From positions 45,531,001 to 45,595,000 of the forward strand of contig NC_092524.1 in the NCBI RefSeq assembly GCF_037038585.1: a stretch of DNA of 64,000 nt. Reading direction: 5' to 3'. Both the position numbers and the translations under genes were made by a program. The notes under the pieces were generated by a model. That model did no database searches. It saw nothing but the letters and a program-made list of their open reading frames with translations, and had not been told where the DNA came from. Positions 25,501-36,200 of the stretch are shown one piece after another. Position 1 is the stretch's first letter. The number at the start of each line of letters is the position of its first letter. Source of the DNA: Patagioenas fasciata. Its lineage: Eukaryota > Chordata > Aves > Columbiformes > Columbidae.

Positions 25501-27970
25501 ACATGCAGAATCTGTAAAAAGAACTTTAGAAAGCAAGTTTCCTTGTACAAGTCTCAGACAAGGGCCACAGAGAACAAATCTTTTTCAAAAGAAAAAGTTA
25601 CCAAAATCCTTCTCACAACACATTAAATCTTGACAGTCTCATATTTTAGTGAGACAAAGAAAAATAAAGGCATTCTAGTTTTTCCAACAAAACCCTCAGG
25701 CAACATCTCCTGCAGATACTATTTATTTTAAAATTCCAAGTCCACATGGTGATATTTGTCTCAGATCAGATAATCACCAACATAGCTTCAACATTTTTTC
25801 CACTTATGACATTGGCTGGATTTCCCAAATATTCAACAGCTTCTTAAAGACAAGAGCAGACCGATTGAGACAGATGATCATGATTTGCACACCGAGGATT
25901 CACAGGGCAAGAAATAAATTAAGGTGAAGGTGAGTCATTTTCAGATGTAGTAAGGTTACAGCAGTAAGGTTTATAACTCTCGACCATTGCAGCTGCACCG
26001 CAGGAAGTACCTGCTGGGCCCAACAGAGCAGCGGAACCGAAAGCGAGACTCCACACACCACATTTGCATTCATTGCAAACCAACAAGGAATTCAATTTAA
26101 AGTTCTCTTGCTACGTTGCAAAATAAAAAAACAAGGAGGCCTCAAACTACTCCCTCCGGAATCAACAAGAGGCAGGGATCAGACCATGATTGAGGTCTAG
26201 ACAGTTTTCCAAAAGCCATCCACAAGGTTTAATTCATCCTAAAGATACCCCAAAATACTTGCAGCCTCTTGTTTTCTTGATGGGTGAAGCTATATGCACA
26301 CAGAGGAAAAATAATCATTTCCTATCCTGAAATCTACATAGCTTTCCAAACACATCATAACCTAACTGCAATATCCTTGCTTTCCCGTCCTAAGTGCTGA
26401 CTAGAGGCCATATATTGGGATATCTGATTATTATCTTTTTTTAAAAGATATTCATCTTGATCACACTCACACACAGTAAAGAGAATTGACTTATTTTCAT
26501 TTTAAAGAACTCCAACCCAAGGAGATTATCTACCCTGCCAAGCTAAGTCTGAAAAAGTAGGCTCTAAACACATCTTAACTCCAAAGCATGGGAAAATATT
26601 TCTACCATTTAAATTCAATTTGGTCAAGAAAGCCTTACATCTGAAGTATTTTTTCAATAAGTAAACATAAACCCCTACTCCTGGTGAAAAGTGAGGCAAA
26701 CCTCAGTTTAGCAGGTAACAAACACAAGAGCTGGCATGCACGTTCAGCTTTTCAACGGCAAAAGCCCTCACAGTTGGAACGGTGAAAATATTTTATTGGG
26801 GCAGTCCTCCATCCCTTTGGCTGAAGAAGAACATGAGTGCTGTAACTTTAACCCCTTTAATAATTTCTCAAGACATTAATTATTTTTCAATCATGCATAA
26901 GAGCTCTAAAGCCTGTCCATAGCAAGGCTTATATTTTAAAGTGAGAAATGTGCCTCGTTAGGCACCAAATTCAAACTCCCAGCTCTCCCTCGCTCCGTGT
27001 GAGCTGCATTCCCCCTTCTTTCAAAAGGACGAAGTAGTTCTCATTACTACAGCTACATCTGGTTTGCATATTGACCAGCCGCTTGCCAGCTAAGCGTGTA
27101 CCTTCATTTTCTCCATCAAACTACAGAATACGACAAAAATCGGTAGTTTGAAGGAACGCGCCCCCGCTTCAGCTCAGTTGGCGGCCGCGGCAGCACCCCT
27201 GGGTCACCCCCGCCGGCTGCGCGGGTGTCCCCCCACCCCGGGGCTCCAGAGGCGCAGCCCCAGCACGAACCGGCCCGTGCGGGTCACCCACAGGCGCCGT
27301 CGCCGGCTGCGGACGGGACGGCCGGACTGCAACCCCGCGCAACCAAGGGGGCTCCCCCTGCCCCCGCCGCCCCGCCGCCTCCCCGCACGCTTCCGCCGGG
27401 CGAGGCGCGGCCCTCCCTCCTTCCCCCCAGGCCCGGCCCGAAGCGGTACCTGTTGTTGCGGACGCTGCTCAGGACGCACAGCACCAGCTCCAGGTAGGTC
27501 CTCAGCAGGTCGAGCCAGCGCGGGCACAGCGGCGGCGCCTCCCCGTCGCCCGCCGCCGCCGCGCCCTCGCCCGCCACCGCCGCCGCCCCCCCTCCGCCGC
27601 TGGGGTAGTTGTCGGCGGCGAACTGTACACGGAGCTCACGGACGAACCAGCCGCACTTGCGCATGAGGAACTCGAGGCGCGGGCGCTCGGCCGGCGAGAC
27701 GCGGAGGCTGAGGCGGAGGCGCGGCCAGAGGGCCGGGTAGAACAGGCACTCCCGCCAGTGCGAGCAGGCGGCCGAGGCCCGCAGCCGGTCGGGGCCCGCC
27801 AGGAAGGAGAAGATGTGGACAACCAGCTCGCTGGGCAGGGAGCCGGCGCCCACCGTCTCCCCGCACACCGACATGCCTGGCGCCGGCCCGAGCCCCGCGG
27901 CTGCTGCGGCGGCCACAGGCAGCGGCGGCCCCGGCCTCGCCTCCGGCTCCTGCGACAAAAACAACAACAT
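10284..27970 (-). CDS. FBXO33: FBXO33, F-box only protein 33
   Basis: Four exons on the - strand (27970-27450, 20955-20845, 15300-14615, 10555-10284) join in one frame to 529 residues; human has about 555. The start MLLFLS matches the human start. A second Met at residue 33 opens MSVCGETVGAG. The F-box spans about residues 44-90 (SLPSELVVHIFSFL, then CSHWRECLFYPALWP). A Gly/Ala-rich insert follows, then a leucine-rich C-terminal part (KWLSCGFMLQIVTPTSLSSL, EHLSLLDNHIPGN) ending FYREMQSFSEGI. FBXO33 is the substrate-binding subunit of an SCF (SKP1-CUL1) ubiquitin ligase; YBX1 is a reported substrate. It lies tail to tail with MIA2, as in human, and its promoter is a CpG island. Confidence 0.95.
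10556..14614 (-). other. FBXO33: FBXO33 intron 3
   Basis: 4.1-kb intron. It holds A/C-rich tracts near 11010-11055 and 12771-12805 and A-runs at about 11100 and 13500. No exon or RNA gene seen. Confidence 0.7.
14615..15300 (-). CDS. FBXO33: FBXO33 exon 3, leucine-rich region
   Basis: 686-nt exon between acceptor cttgcag and donor ATG|gtaggt. It encodes IQQLFEEILGNSRQLKWLS through CTRLSLLAVHG. Conserved blocks include ALDFCDFTAEMARVL and IPLERIHFDSYITCVSGA. The largest exon of the gene. Confidence 0.96.
15368..15421. repeat. A/T-only tract of TTTAAA/AAATTT units
   Basis: About 54 nt of A and T only, with repeated palindromic AAATTT and TTTAAA. It lies 70-120 nt upstream of the FBXO33 exon 3 acceptor in the transcript. 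Confidence 0.85.
19436..19540. repeat. A/C-rich low-complexity tract
   Basis: About 100 nt dominated by A and C (CAAA, CCAAAA variants) with few G or T, in FBXO33 intron 2. Confidence 0.75.
20845..20955 (-). CDS. FBXO33: FBXO33 exon 2
   Basis: 111 nt between acceptor tttgtag and donor CA|gtaagt. It encodes NLQKLSLFGDISILQQHGS and VDPDGKKIKQ, near-identical to human. Phase 2 at both ends fits exons 1 and 3. Confidence 0.96.
20956..27449 (-). other. FBXO33: FBXO33 intron 1
   Basis: 6.5-kb intron, AT-rich except for the CpG island at its 5' end. No exon, RNA gene or mobile element recognised. Confidence 0.7.
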
Positions 27971-28900
27971 CAATGACAAGGCGGAGGGGGCGGGCGCCGG
28001 CCGGGACGCGGCTGCTGCCGGGACGCACCACCCGCGCCGCCGTCGGAGGGGGGGACGAGGGGCGGAGCGAGACCTACCACCACCCAGCGCGGCGGGGAGG
28101 GGCACAAGAGGGAAGAGGTGGATCGGGCCCCCCGCCAGCGCGGCGCCGCGCGGGCCATACCACCCAGCCTGCAGGGGGGTGTGAATACGCACGTCGCCGG
28201 CGCCGCGCTCTGTTCCAGCGGAGCGAGGAGAGCCGCCGAGCCGGAAGGAGGAGGAGTTACCCCGCGGGGGAAATGGAACGTGCCATCGGTCGAATGGAAG
28301 GCGGAGCCAGGCCAACCGCCTCCGGGATGGGAGCTGAGCCTTTAACCCTTCCGTGCCGGCAGCGGGGCCGCCGCTGATTCGGAGTCCTGTCCCGTCGTAG
28401 AGCTCCAGACACCTCGCGGCGGGGGCTGCGTGCCTCCGCGCCTGCCCGGCACTGGAGCTTCGAGCGGCGGGCAGGAGCGCAGCTCCTTGGCAGGGCGGGA
28501 GTGTCTGGGTACCTACCGGCGCGGCACCCTGAGGGGCCGGTCCGGCAGCTCGGGCTCCCTCACCTATCCCCGGCTCCTCCGCCCTAACGCAGTGCGGCGG
28601 GAGGCCCGGGACCGGGGCGAGGCTCCGAAGCCAATTCCCTTGTGGGCTCGGCAGCTGGCGGAGCCGCCGCCGGTCTCTGGGAGCGCGGGGCGCTGTCGGG
28701 GGGGCAGGCGCGGGAGGGGCTCCGGGCGCCCCGTGTTCTGAAAAGCTTGGAAAGCGTGCCGGGTCGCGGCGGCAGGTTTCTGACTGCACGTACGGCTTCC
28801 AGCCAGAGAAATTACCTCAGCAGCGTTCCGGCTGCCGCTGCGGGAAACGCGCTGACGGGGCAGGAAAAGCTAAGCGCCATGGAGAGTCCGACATGTGACC
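27150..28900 (-). promoter_or_regulatory. FBXO33: FBXO33 CpG-island promoter
   Basis: Dense CpG sequence around the FBXO33 first exon, in sharp contrast to the AT-rich flanks. The transcription start is probably within 28.0-28.8 kb. No TATA box chosen. Confidence 0.75.
27450..27970 (-). CDS. FBXO33: FBXO33 exon 1, F-box
   Basis: 521 coding nt from ATG at 27970 to donor AACAACAG|gtaccg. The F-box lies at about residues 44-90. ECLFYPALWP and RLEFLMRKCGWFVRELRVQF match human. After YPSGGGG there is a Gly/Ala-rich stretch of variable length, which probably explains the shorter protein. Very GC-rich. Confidence 0.94.
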
Positions 28901-31380
28901 GAGCTGGGTGCGAGCCTCGGGGGATGCATGAGGAAATGCTCCGCTCCTTAGTTCTCTCAGTTTCTTATAACTCAGCCGTTTTGTAATGCCCCTGCTAACA
29001 TCAGCTGTAGATGTGAGAAGAAAACTTTTGCGCGTACAGACTTTTGAAACAATTAAAAACTCTGTTAAATACCGATGCTGCAAAGGCTGAACATCAAAGC
29101 GAAGTTAATTGCAATGTAAGTTTTCTCATTTTAAAAACCTTACTGAAGTAAAGTGAAGTAAAATTGAGTGGTGCTGGTGTTTTGTAATAACGCACGTAAG
29201 TTTATATAACGATGTTATATCTGAGTGTACATATGAAAGAACAAAAGATCTGCTAAGAGAAATAAAGCTTAGGCTCCTCCTTGCATTTAGAATAGGGTCC
29301 CATTATAAGGAGATTTATCAACAGGCAAAGCTAAAACACTACTCTCTGCTCCATGACTAGCCATCTTCTGTGTCTCATGGCAGGGGTGAAAAAAGCAGTA
29401 TTGTTTCTCTTCTCTTGAATCTGGTCATGAGGGAAATGCAAGTGAGTCTCCTATTTCTCCTTGATTAGCAGGAAGGATCCCAGAGGGGCAGATGTTATTG
29501 AGAAAGTGAGGCTGTAGGAAATTCCCAGACAGACAATTCTCCCATCAGGGACCAGTGCTGCTTCACACACCTGTGCCAGTGATTTGGACCTGCATAAACA
29601 ACTCAGGTAAGCACTGTGCTATTCCTACTGCAGATTCCCCAAGCAGATTAGACCAAAATTCCCCAGGCAGTCAAGATGCAAGCTCTGAAGCAGCCAAGCT
29701 CATCTAGCCTAGAAGGATGCAAATGAAAGGAACTTATGTGCCTACATGTCTCCATGTTTTAATAACTACTCAACAATTCTATATTGTTGGACTGATGATG
29801 AGTCAAAGGACTTCTGAGGTTACTAAGTCTCTTAATGTAACAGAATCAAGCTTTACAATTCAGTGCCCTGGGATCACCAAAGTGGCACCAAGAAAAAATG
29901 GGTTTATGAGGTTAGTAGTTCTGCATTTCTGATTGCCCTTGTTAGATTGTATTGGATCAGCAAATGTGGCGTGCTGGGATTGTGCCTGTGATAATAAACA
30001 TGGTGAAATGGTCTTTTACTCTGACCATTGTATAGTCATTCACTCAGCTCCAGCTTATTTGGGTTATGTTAAAAAACTCAAAACCTTCAGTTCTGTAGGC
30101 TTGAGAGAATAAATTATAAATGTTTAAAGTTTCGGGTCATTACAACTATGGCCAAGTAGTCCGACATGATAAATGCCAGAATTTGTGAAGTTCCCCACTC
30201 AATCTATTTGCATGACCAGTGAGGTGACCCGGTCTCTGTGGTGGCTGATTTTGGGTGTTGAATCACAGTTTTCCCTGCGTGGAACATCAGAAGAGTACTT
30301 CAGCTTGACTGAGAATTCATTGCACAGGACAGGCTTTTGTTAGTACTAATGCAGTGACTGCAAGTTGATGGGATAATATCTTGGAAAAAGACGTGCATGT
30401 AACTTGCCTGCAGACTTTGGGGAGTTACTGAGTGGCTCCAGCAGGTAGCTGGTCAACGGTCTGTTTGCTGAAGCACTATGCTGGTTGTACGACTGAAGCT
30501 ACTCGCTGAACATTTAAAGCTGACGGGGGTAACTATGAATCTTTAAGCTGGAAATCAACTTTTTCAAATGGCTGAAAGGTAGAGGAGCCATACTGCACAT
30601 CTTAGAGAGGCTGGAAAGAGGAAAGCATTCCAAAGCAGTTCACAGACAAATGATGACAGTCATTTCTTGGGAAGTGACCACAGGTTCTTGCACAGTCCAC
30701 CATGGATCAGAACGGGCTGCATGCCCAGGGAGCCCTGGGGAACCTGTTTTTTTTTCCAGCCTCCACAGCTCCCCTTGGTTTACTTCCATATTGTCAGGAT
30801 TCTCATTGCTCAGCAGCACCAACACCATCCCAGGAGCAGCTGTTCTGGCACAGGAGTTGGGAATCACACATGGCTCCAAGCTACAGACTAGCTGCAACCA
30901 AGTTTACTGGACCTGAAGGTCCCCAGTTTAGCAGCTGATGTTCAGAGCAGAAGCTGCCACCCTGCTGCTTCAGGAGCTCTGTCCTTCTGACCTACAGATA
31001 CCAAGATAAAGCTAATGAGCAGAAAACAAAGTACAAGCTTTTTAAATTACTCAGTCCCTTGTTTTTTCGGTATGTTGTTAAGACATGTACGTTTCTGACA
31101 TTAGTGACTTAGTCTGTGTCATTTGGGAGCTGCTGTGAACTCAGAAGTTCTCCATCACCAGCTGCAAGAACAGACCCACCAAGTCAGAGCAAAGCCCAAA
31201 CAGAAACCACTGTCCTAGCAGGAAGCCAGTGTTTCCACATGTGCTGTAACAAACTGAAATAACGTGTCTTCTGTGTTCCATTGTGTTGAAGAGGAGCTCA
31301 GCAGTTAAATGTTGAACTTGACCGTAAGCTTCCTGCATAATCTTCACCTGTAAAACATTCTCCCTATCAAAAGGTTATTT
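28901..31380. other. FBXO33-ZNF410 intergenic spacer
   Basis: About 2.5 kb between two divergent CpG islands. No gene, tRNA or mobile element recognised. Overlapping short open frames at 30640-30940 show no family features. Confidence 0.6.
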
Positions 31381-32330
31381 TGAGAGGGGTCAGGCTGCAG
31401 CAGACACCGCGGCCCTGGTAACGATCCCGATGCAACCGGGGAAAAAACAGAGCACCAAGCTGTCACTGCTGTATTTGTGGCTGAGGGAAACAACAACAAA
31501 CTCACTCCCGCGTGGGCTCCTCAAGAAGGCCGGGCCCAGGCAGGCACCGCGGCAGCGCCACGGCGGGAACGGTGACCCAAGGGAGGCGGTGCTACCGGCC
31601 GGCCGGCAAGGGCGGGGCCAGGCATAAAGCCCCGCGCAGCCGCCGTGAGCCCCACTGGCGGCCGGAACTGGAAGCGGCGCTCCTTCCAGGGCTCACCATA
31701 GAGATGGAGGGGGACTGGGGGGGCCTTTGGCATTTCCGGTTGGGTGTTTCGTCACATCCGGGCGGCTGAGATGCCGGTAAGGCGGGAGGGGGGGTGCGGG
31801 GGCCTGGGCCTGGCCGCTTCTCCAGGACTCACCGCCCCCTGCGGGGCACGGGAGCCGAGCGGGCCATGGAGCGGGGGCGGGCGGCCCGGCCCTCCTCGCC
31901 GCCGGAGGCTGCCCCTTAGGGCGACGGGCCGGCCCCCGCCATGGGGGAGGGTGGCGCACCTGCCCGCGGAGGGGGGTGGAGAGGTAAGGGGAGGGACGTG
32001 CCCCCCCCGGCGGCCCTGGGCGTCCGCCCTGCCCGCGGCGATGGAGCCTCTCGCTCTGCCCCCTCAGGGCTACGACCGGTGTCCGCCAGGCTGCCCCCGT
32101 GCCCTCCCGGCCCAGTTGTGGACAGCCCGGCCTGGCAGCTCTGCTTGTGTCCCCATGGGTCGCCCGGGGGCCGCCTGGGTGCGGGCTGGAAGGGGCAGCG
32201 GGAAAGCGAGCGGGACCGTTCCCGAGCCCCGGCTGGCGGGCGGTGGTCTTGAGTTATGCTGCCTTCTCTGTGTGCATTATGTTGCCCCTTCCCGGCAAAA
32301 GGCGAGGCTCCTGTGTGTATCCTGAGTATC
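31380..32330 (+). promoter_or_regulatory. ZNF410: ZNF410 CpG-island promoter and non-coding exon 1
   Basis: CpG-rich block. A likely first exon ends at 31776 with donor ATGCCG|gtaagg. Just upstream is an ETS-type TTCCGG at 31734-31739. The start site is inferred from this layout and the downstream acceptor at 33060. Confidence 0.6.
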
Positions 32331-33060
32331 CAGTGCCGCACCGCTTGCTGTCAGGAGTACTAGAGGAAGACTTTTAGGTTCTCTTGTTAGCTAATTCGGT
32401 ATTCTCATTATCTTTTAATATATTCAATAGATTTGTGATGGGAGTGGGGGAAAAACTGTGCATAGTTCACTTTCTTCTCCCATCGCTAGTGTCAGAGTGC
32501 TTTCCCAGTAGGCAAAAATACATACAAGCTTGTTCTCATTTTCTCTTGTAGCTAAAAGAGCAAACATTGTATGGGTATTTGTGAAGTAACTTCTAACCTA
32601 CCTGTGTTCCACAAGATATTTCTCATAATCAGAAATGTAACAACAGACAGGAAAAACAGAGCTTTCCTGGTGACAGCTTGTTTGTGTATATTTGTCTTTC
32701 ATCAACAATTTGGATAATTCTACTGTTTTGCAGGCTGGGAGTTCAGCCTCATTGTCTCTTGCCTACTCTGTGATTTTCAGTTGATCCCATAAGTTTCCAG
32801 GACAAACAATTCAATTTTCCATTGAAAATGAACTACTGCAAATAAGATGTGGTGTAGAGCCTTTAAAAATTAAATTTGCCGTGTTAGGATGTTATTTTGC
32901 TGACTCAATGACAACAGAAATTCAGGAACCTGGGTAAATAAGTTTTCTCAGCACTTCAAAGTGTATTTTTCAAGTTACATGCAACAGCTGCTCACTTCTT
33001 TTTGCATTGCTCTTGTTTTTTGGTTCCTATCTCTTTATATTTCCTTTTTTGTTGTTTTAG

Positions 33061-33256
33061 GTTAAATTGAGTATTTGCACAACACAGCTTCTTGCTGAGG
33101 ACCACTGCACTGTTTTACGCTTAGGAAAATATGAGAATAAGCACGGAGTATTGTTCTCTCTGAACTAAAAAAAAAAGTCTGTGCCTTGCTGAGGACAGCT
33201 GCAGGAATCAGACACTTGAATCAATGTTATCGGATGAGTTAGAATCCAAACCTGAG
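33061..33256 (+). CDS. ZNF410: ZNF410 start exon (5'UTR plus 11 codons)
   Basis: Exon after ttgttttag. ATG at 33224 encodes only MLSDELESKPE before donor GAG|gtgagc at 33256. The part 33061-33223 is 5'UTR. Confidence 0.88.
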
Positions 33257-36200
33257 GTGAGCAATTATGAGCTGGGTTTGGTTCCCAGGAATGTTTATGG
33301 GCAACACATAAAACTTCTGTTCAGTGAGTTTACACAGTTTGCTGCTTACATATTAATTCTCAAAGTGTTTTCAGTGGCAGCTTCTAATGTTTCTGTGTTT
33401 TGATTTGAACAGTAAAAAATTAAAGAATATTGCAGGCCTTTTTCTCCCCTTTCAAGTGTCAAACAATGATCTTGCCTGTTCTCAGGTTATGTTATATTTA
33501 TCACTATTATAATGTTCTTTCTGTTACAATAATAAAATAAATTACTGTATTGACTACTTCTTTCCCTCAAACCAAATTGACTTTACTCAGTTTTGGAGAG
33601 CCTGGATAATTCTATTAGTGTCAGCCAGCTCTGTTTTTAAGGTACTCATGTTTCCACTAAGCAGTTGGTGGAAGCGGTAGGCAGCAGCACCCAGGGGATC
33701 CTGATTGCTGGGTATGAGGCTGCTTGGACCATCACCAGGTTCAGCCGGTGGCACAGCCGAGCGTGAATCGGAGTGATGTGTGTGTGCACACAACTGGCCA
33801 CAAACAGATTAACACATACATAGCTGAAGGATCTTTAAGAAATGAACAGAAACAGCATGAACAACACAGAAGTTTGTAACTGGAATATATCTACCTTCAC
33901 TCCCATGCGTACTCACATTCACAGATGTCTCTGCTCTCTGCCAGGTCTAAAGCCTTGGCTTTTTAGCCACTTTCTGGCTGGAATCTTGGGGTTTTCTAGG
34001 CTGTGGTTGCCTTCTCCTCATATGTTAGACTAGAAGTTCACTAGCAGTGAACTCACTTGTGGGGAGAATGTTTAGGAGTATGTTCAGTATGTGGATAGAA
34101 GGGACTACAGTGATCAGACACAGCAATGTACTGACCAACAGCCAGCTAACATATGGTTGGAGTCTCTTCTCTCCCCTAGCCATGGTTCTTTCTCTCCTTA
34201 ACTCAGTTTCTCCTTTGATCTACTCCCTCATCATTGCCTAATAAGTTTTACACGGCCTGCAGTCCCTGTTACATCAGATAGTAAGTTTGATCTTTTGTGT
34301 TAGATCCATTCAGGTAACCCAAGAAAATTTTATTTTCTTACTAGTTACAAATGTTTTGGTTGAACCTCTTCAACATTTCACTTCAGCAGCAGCCCATTGA
34401 TTAGTGTCTGAGGAGTTCTGTGCTTTGTTACTCTTACCTACAATTTGCTAGATACAAGTCTGCAGTTTGTTACGCTTTACACAATTGTATCAGTGTGTTC
34501 AATTTATTACCTCTCTTGTTTCTTCCCTTTGTTTCAGACTGACAGCCACTAGTCAGGTATCTATACATTCCCCCACTCAGAAGTGCAGAGGGCTGTATTG
34601 CTTTGTGTCTTTGCTTTTCTGGTTTACCTCCTCAGAAGGCTGAGGTCCTGGAGCAGAGGATTTAGTACTGCTATGAAGGACCTTTTGGGGAAGTTCACAG
34701 GTGTAAACAGAATTGTTTTTATTGATTCCTCTGTTTCTATCCTTTTTCAGTCTATATGCAATACAGCAAATATCTTACACTGGTCCTCCAAAGGGAATGT
34801 AGATTATAGGCTGGTAATTAGTCGTAGCTCAGGTGAAGTTGTAAGGTATTTGTTAATTAACAGAGCAGCCAAAGTCCTTCCAATCCTACTATTCAGGTAA
34901 AGTAGCTGCAAATTCATTGCAGCCCTGAGTAGCCTTGGTATAGGCTGCAAGGAGTTCCTTTCCCTTGTCTTGTGGTTGGAATTTCGTAACTGCTACCGAA
35001 TTTTCTCCTGGTTCTCAGTTTGGGGTGGGACTCTGTTACTTCAGTCTTTGCGTGGGTGGATTCCTGTAGATTATTCCTGACAGCCAAGGACCAGAATAGT
35101 GGGAATGCTTTTCCCTCATTCCTCACATAGAAGCTGTAAGTGAGCCTTGTCTTTTTTTGACTTCAGTCAGATGTTTGTTAATTTAGCATGTTTACATAAC
35201 AGTCCTATTTCTGCAGACCAGAGTTACACCTCCTTCCCAGTAAGCCTGGAACAGAGTAGGCCTTTCTCCAGTGGGAAAAGGCCTGATGCATGAAAGCTAC
35301 AGAGGTTGCAGAGGGCATCCTTTCCATAGATGCTGTTTTCTAAACAGTGTTCCTCAATCTGGATCAAGGCTATTTTGTATTACAAATTTGGATTAATTTG
35401 CATTGCAGATTACCAAATCTATACATACCCTCTTTCTGGTTCTGATTGTGAAAGTTGAGTGTTAAGTTAGTACTATTTTCTGCTTCTTTGATGTGAAACT
35501 AGTACATACCTCTTTTACACCTTCCCAAATAGCTGTTCAAGTGTGTCTGAAAGTCAATCATGATTTTATATCCTCTTCTGAGCCTTGCATCTCAGCCACA
35601 GATGTTCTTTCATATCCCCTGCCATGTGAGAAAGGTATTAATTAGGAGCTAACTCTATTTGTGTAACGTCTAGATAATATTAATGAAAGCACTATGGATG
35701 GGTTGCATAAGCTTCTCTGCTAATGGTTTTATCCCTAGAGATGCCACCAATATGCCAGTAAATGTTTAATATTATACTTGAGCAGAGGTGCATCCTTTCC
35801 CAGGAAGTTACAAAACTGCCTGGAGACAGTTTGTACGGGCAGATGGATCTGCTTTTTCTTCTGAACTCCCTGCCCCCAAAGCTGTATTGCAAGCTTTCCT
35901 CAGGGAGCTGATAAGATCTGCATTTTTGCATGCTTTGCATGCTTCAGGGTGATTTGTTACAATTGCAAATATCTCCAGCCGCCTCCACCGCACTGGTGCA
36001 GCGCAGGGCGCTTCTTGCTGTCAGGGTGGGGGGGTGGAGGGGGAGCTCTGGCACAATCAAGTGAACTACAGCTCTGGTCTATTAATTGAACCGGCTATTC
36101 AAAAGGGAGAGGTGGGAGATATTTTAGCCTCTCCTTTCTCGTTAGCACCTCGCAAGGAGAGACTCTTGTGAATGAATTCATTTCCCAGAGGTTGTATGGG

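Noticed and set aside
27148-27666. 172-codon + strand open frame and several others at 27-28.8 kb
   Set aside because: CpG-island sequence antisense to FBXO33 exon 1; Arg/Pro-rich composition only.
31744-32341. 193-codon + and 141-codon - open frames
   Set aside because: GC-rich ZNF410 promoter/intron 1 with no family features. The ZNF410 start is at 33224, as in human.
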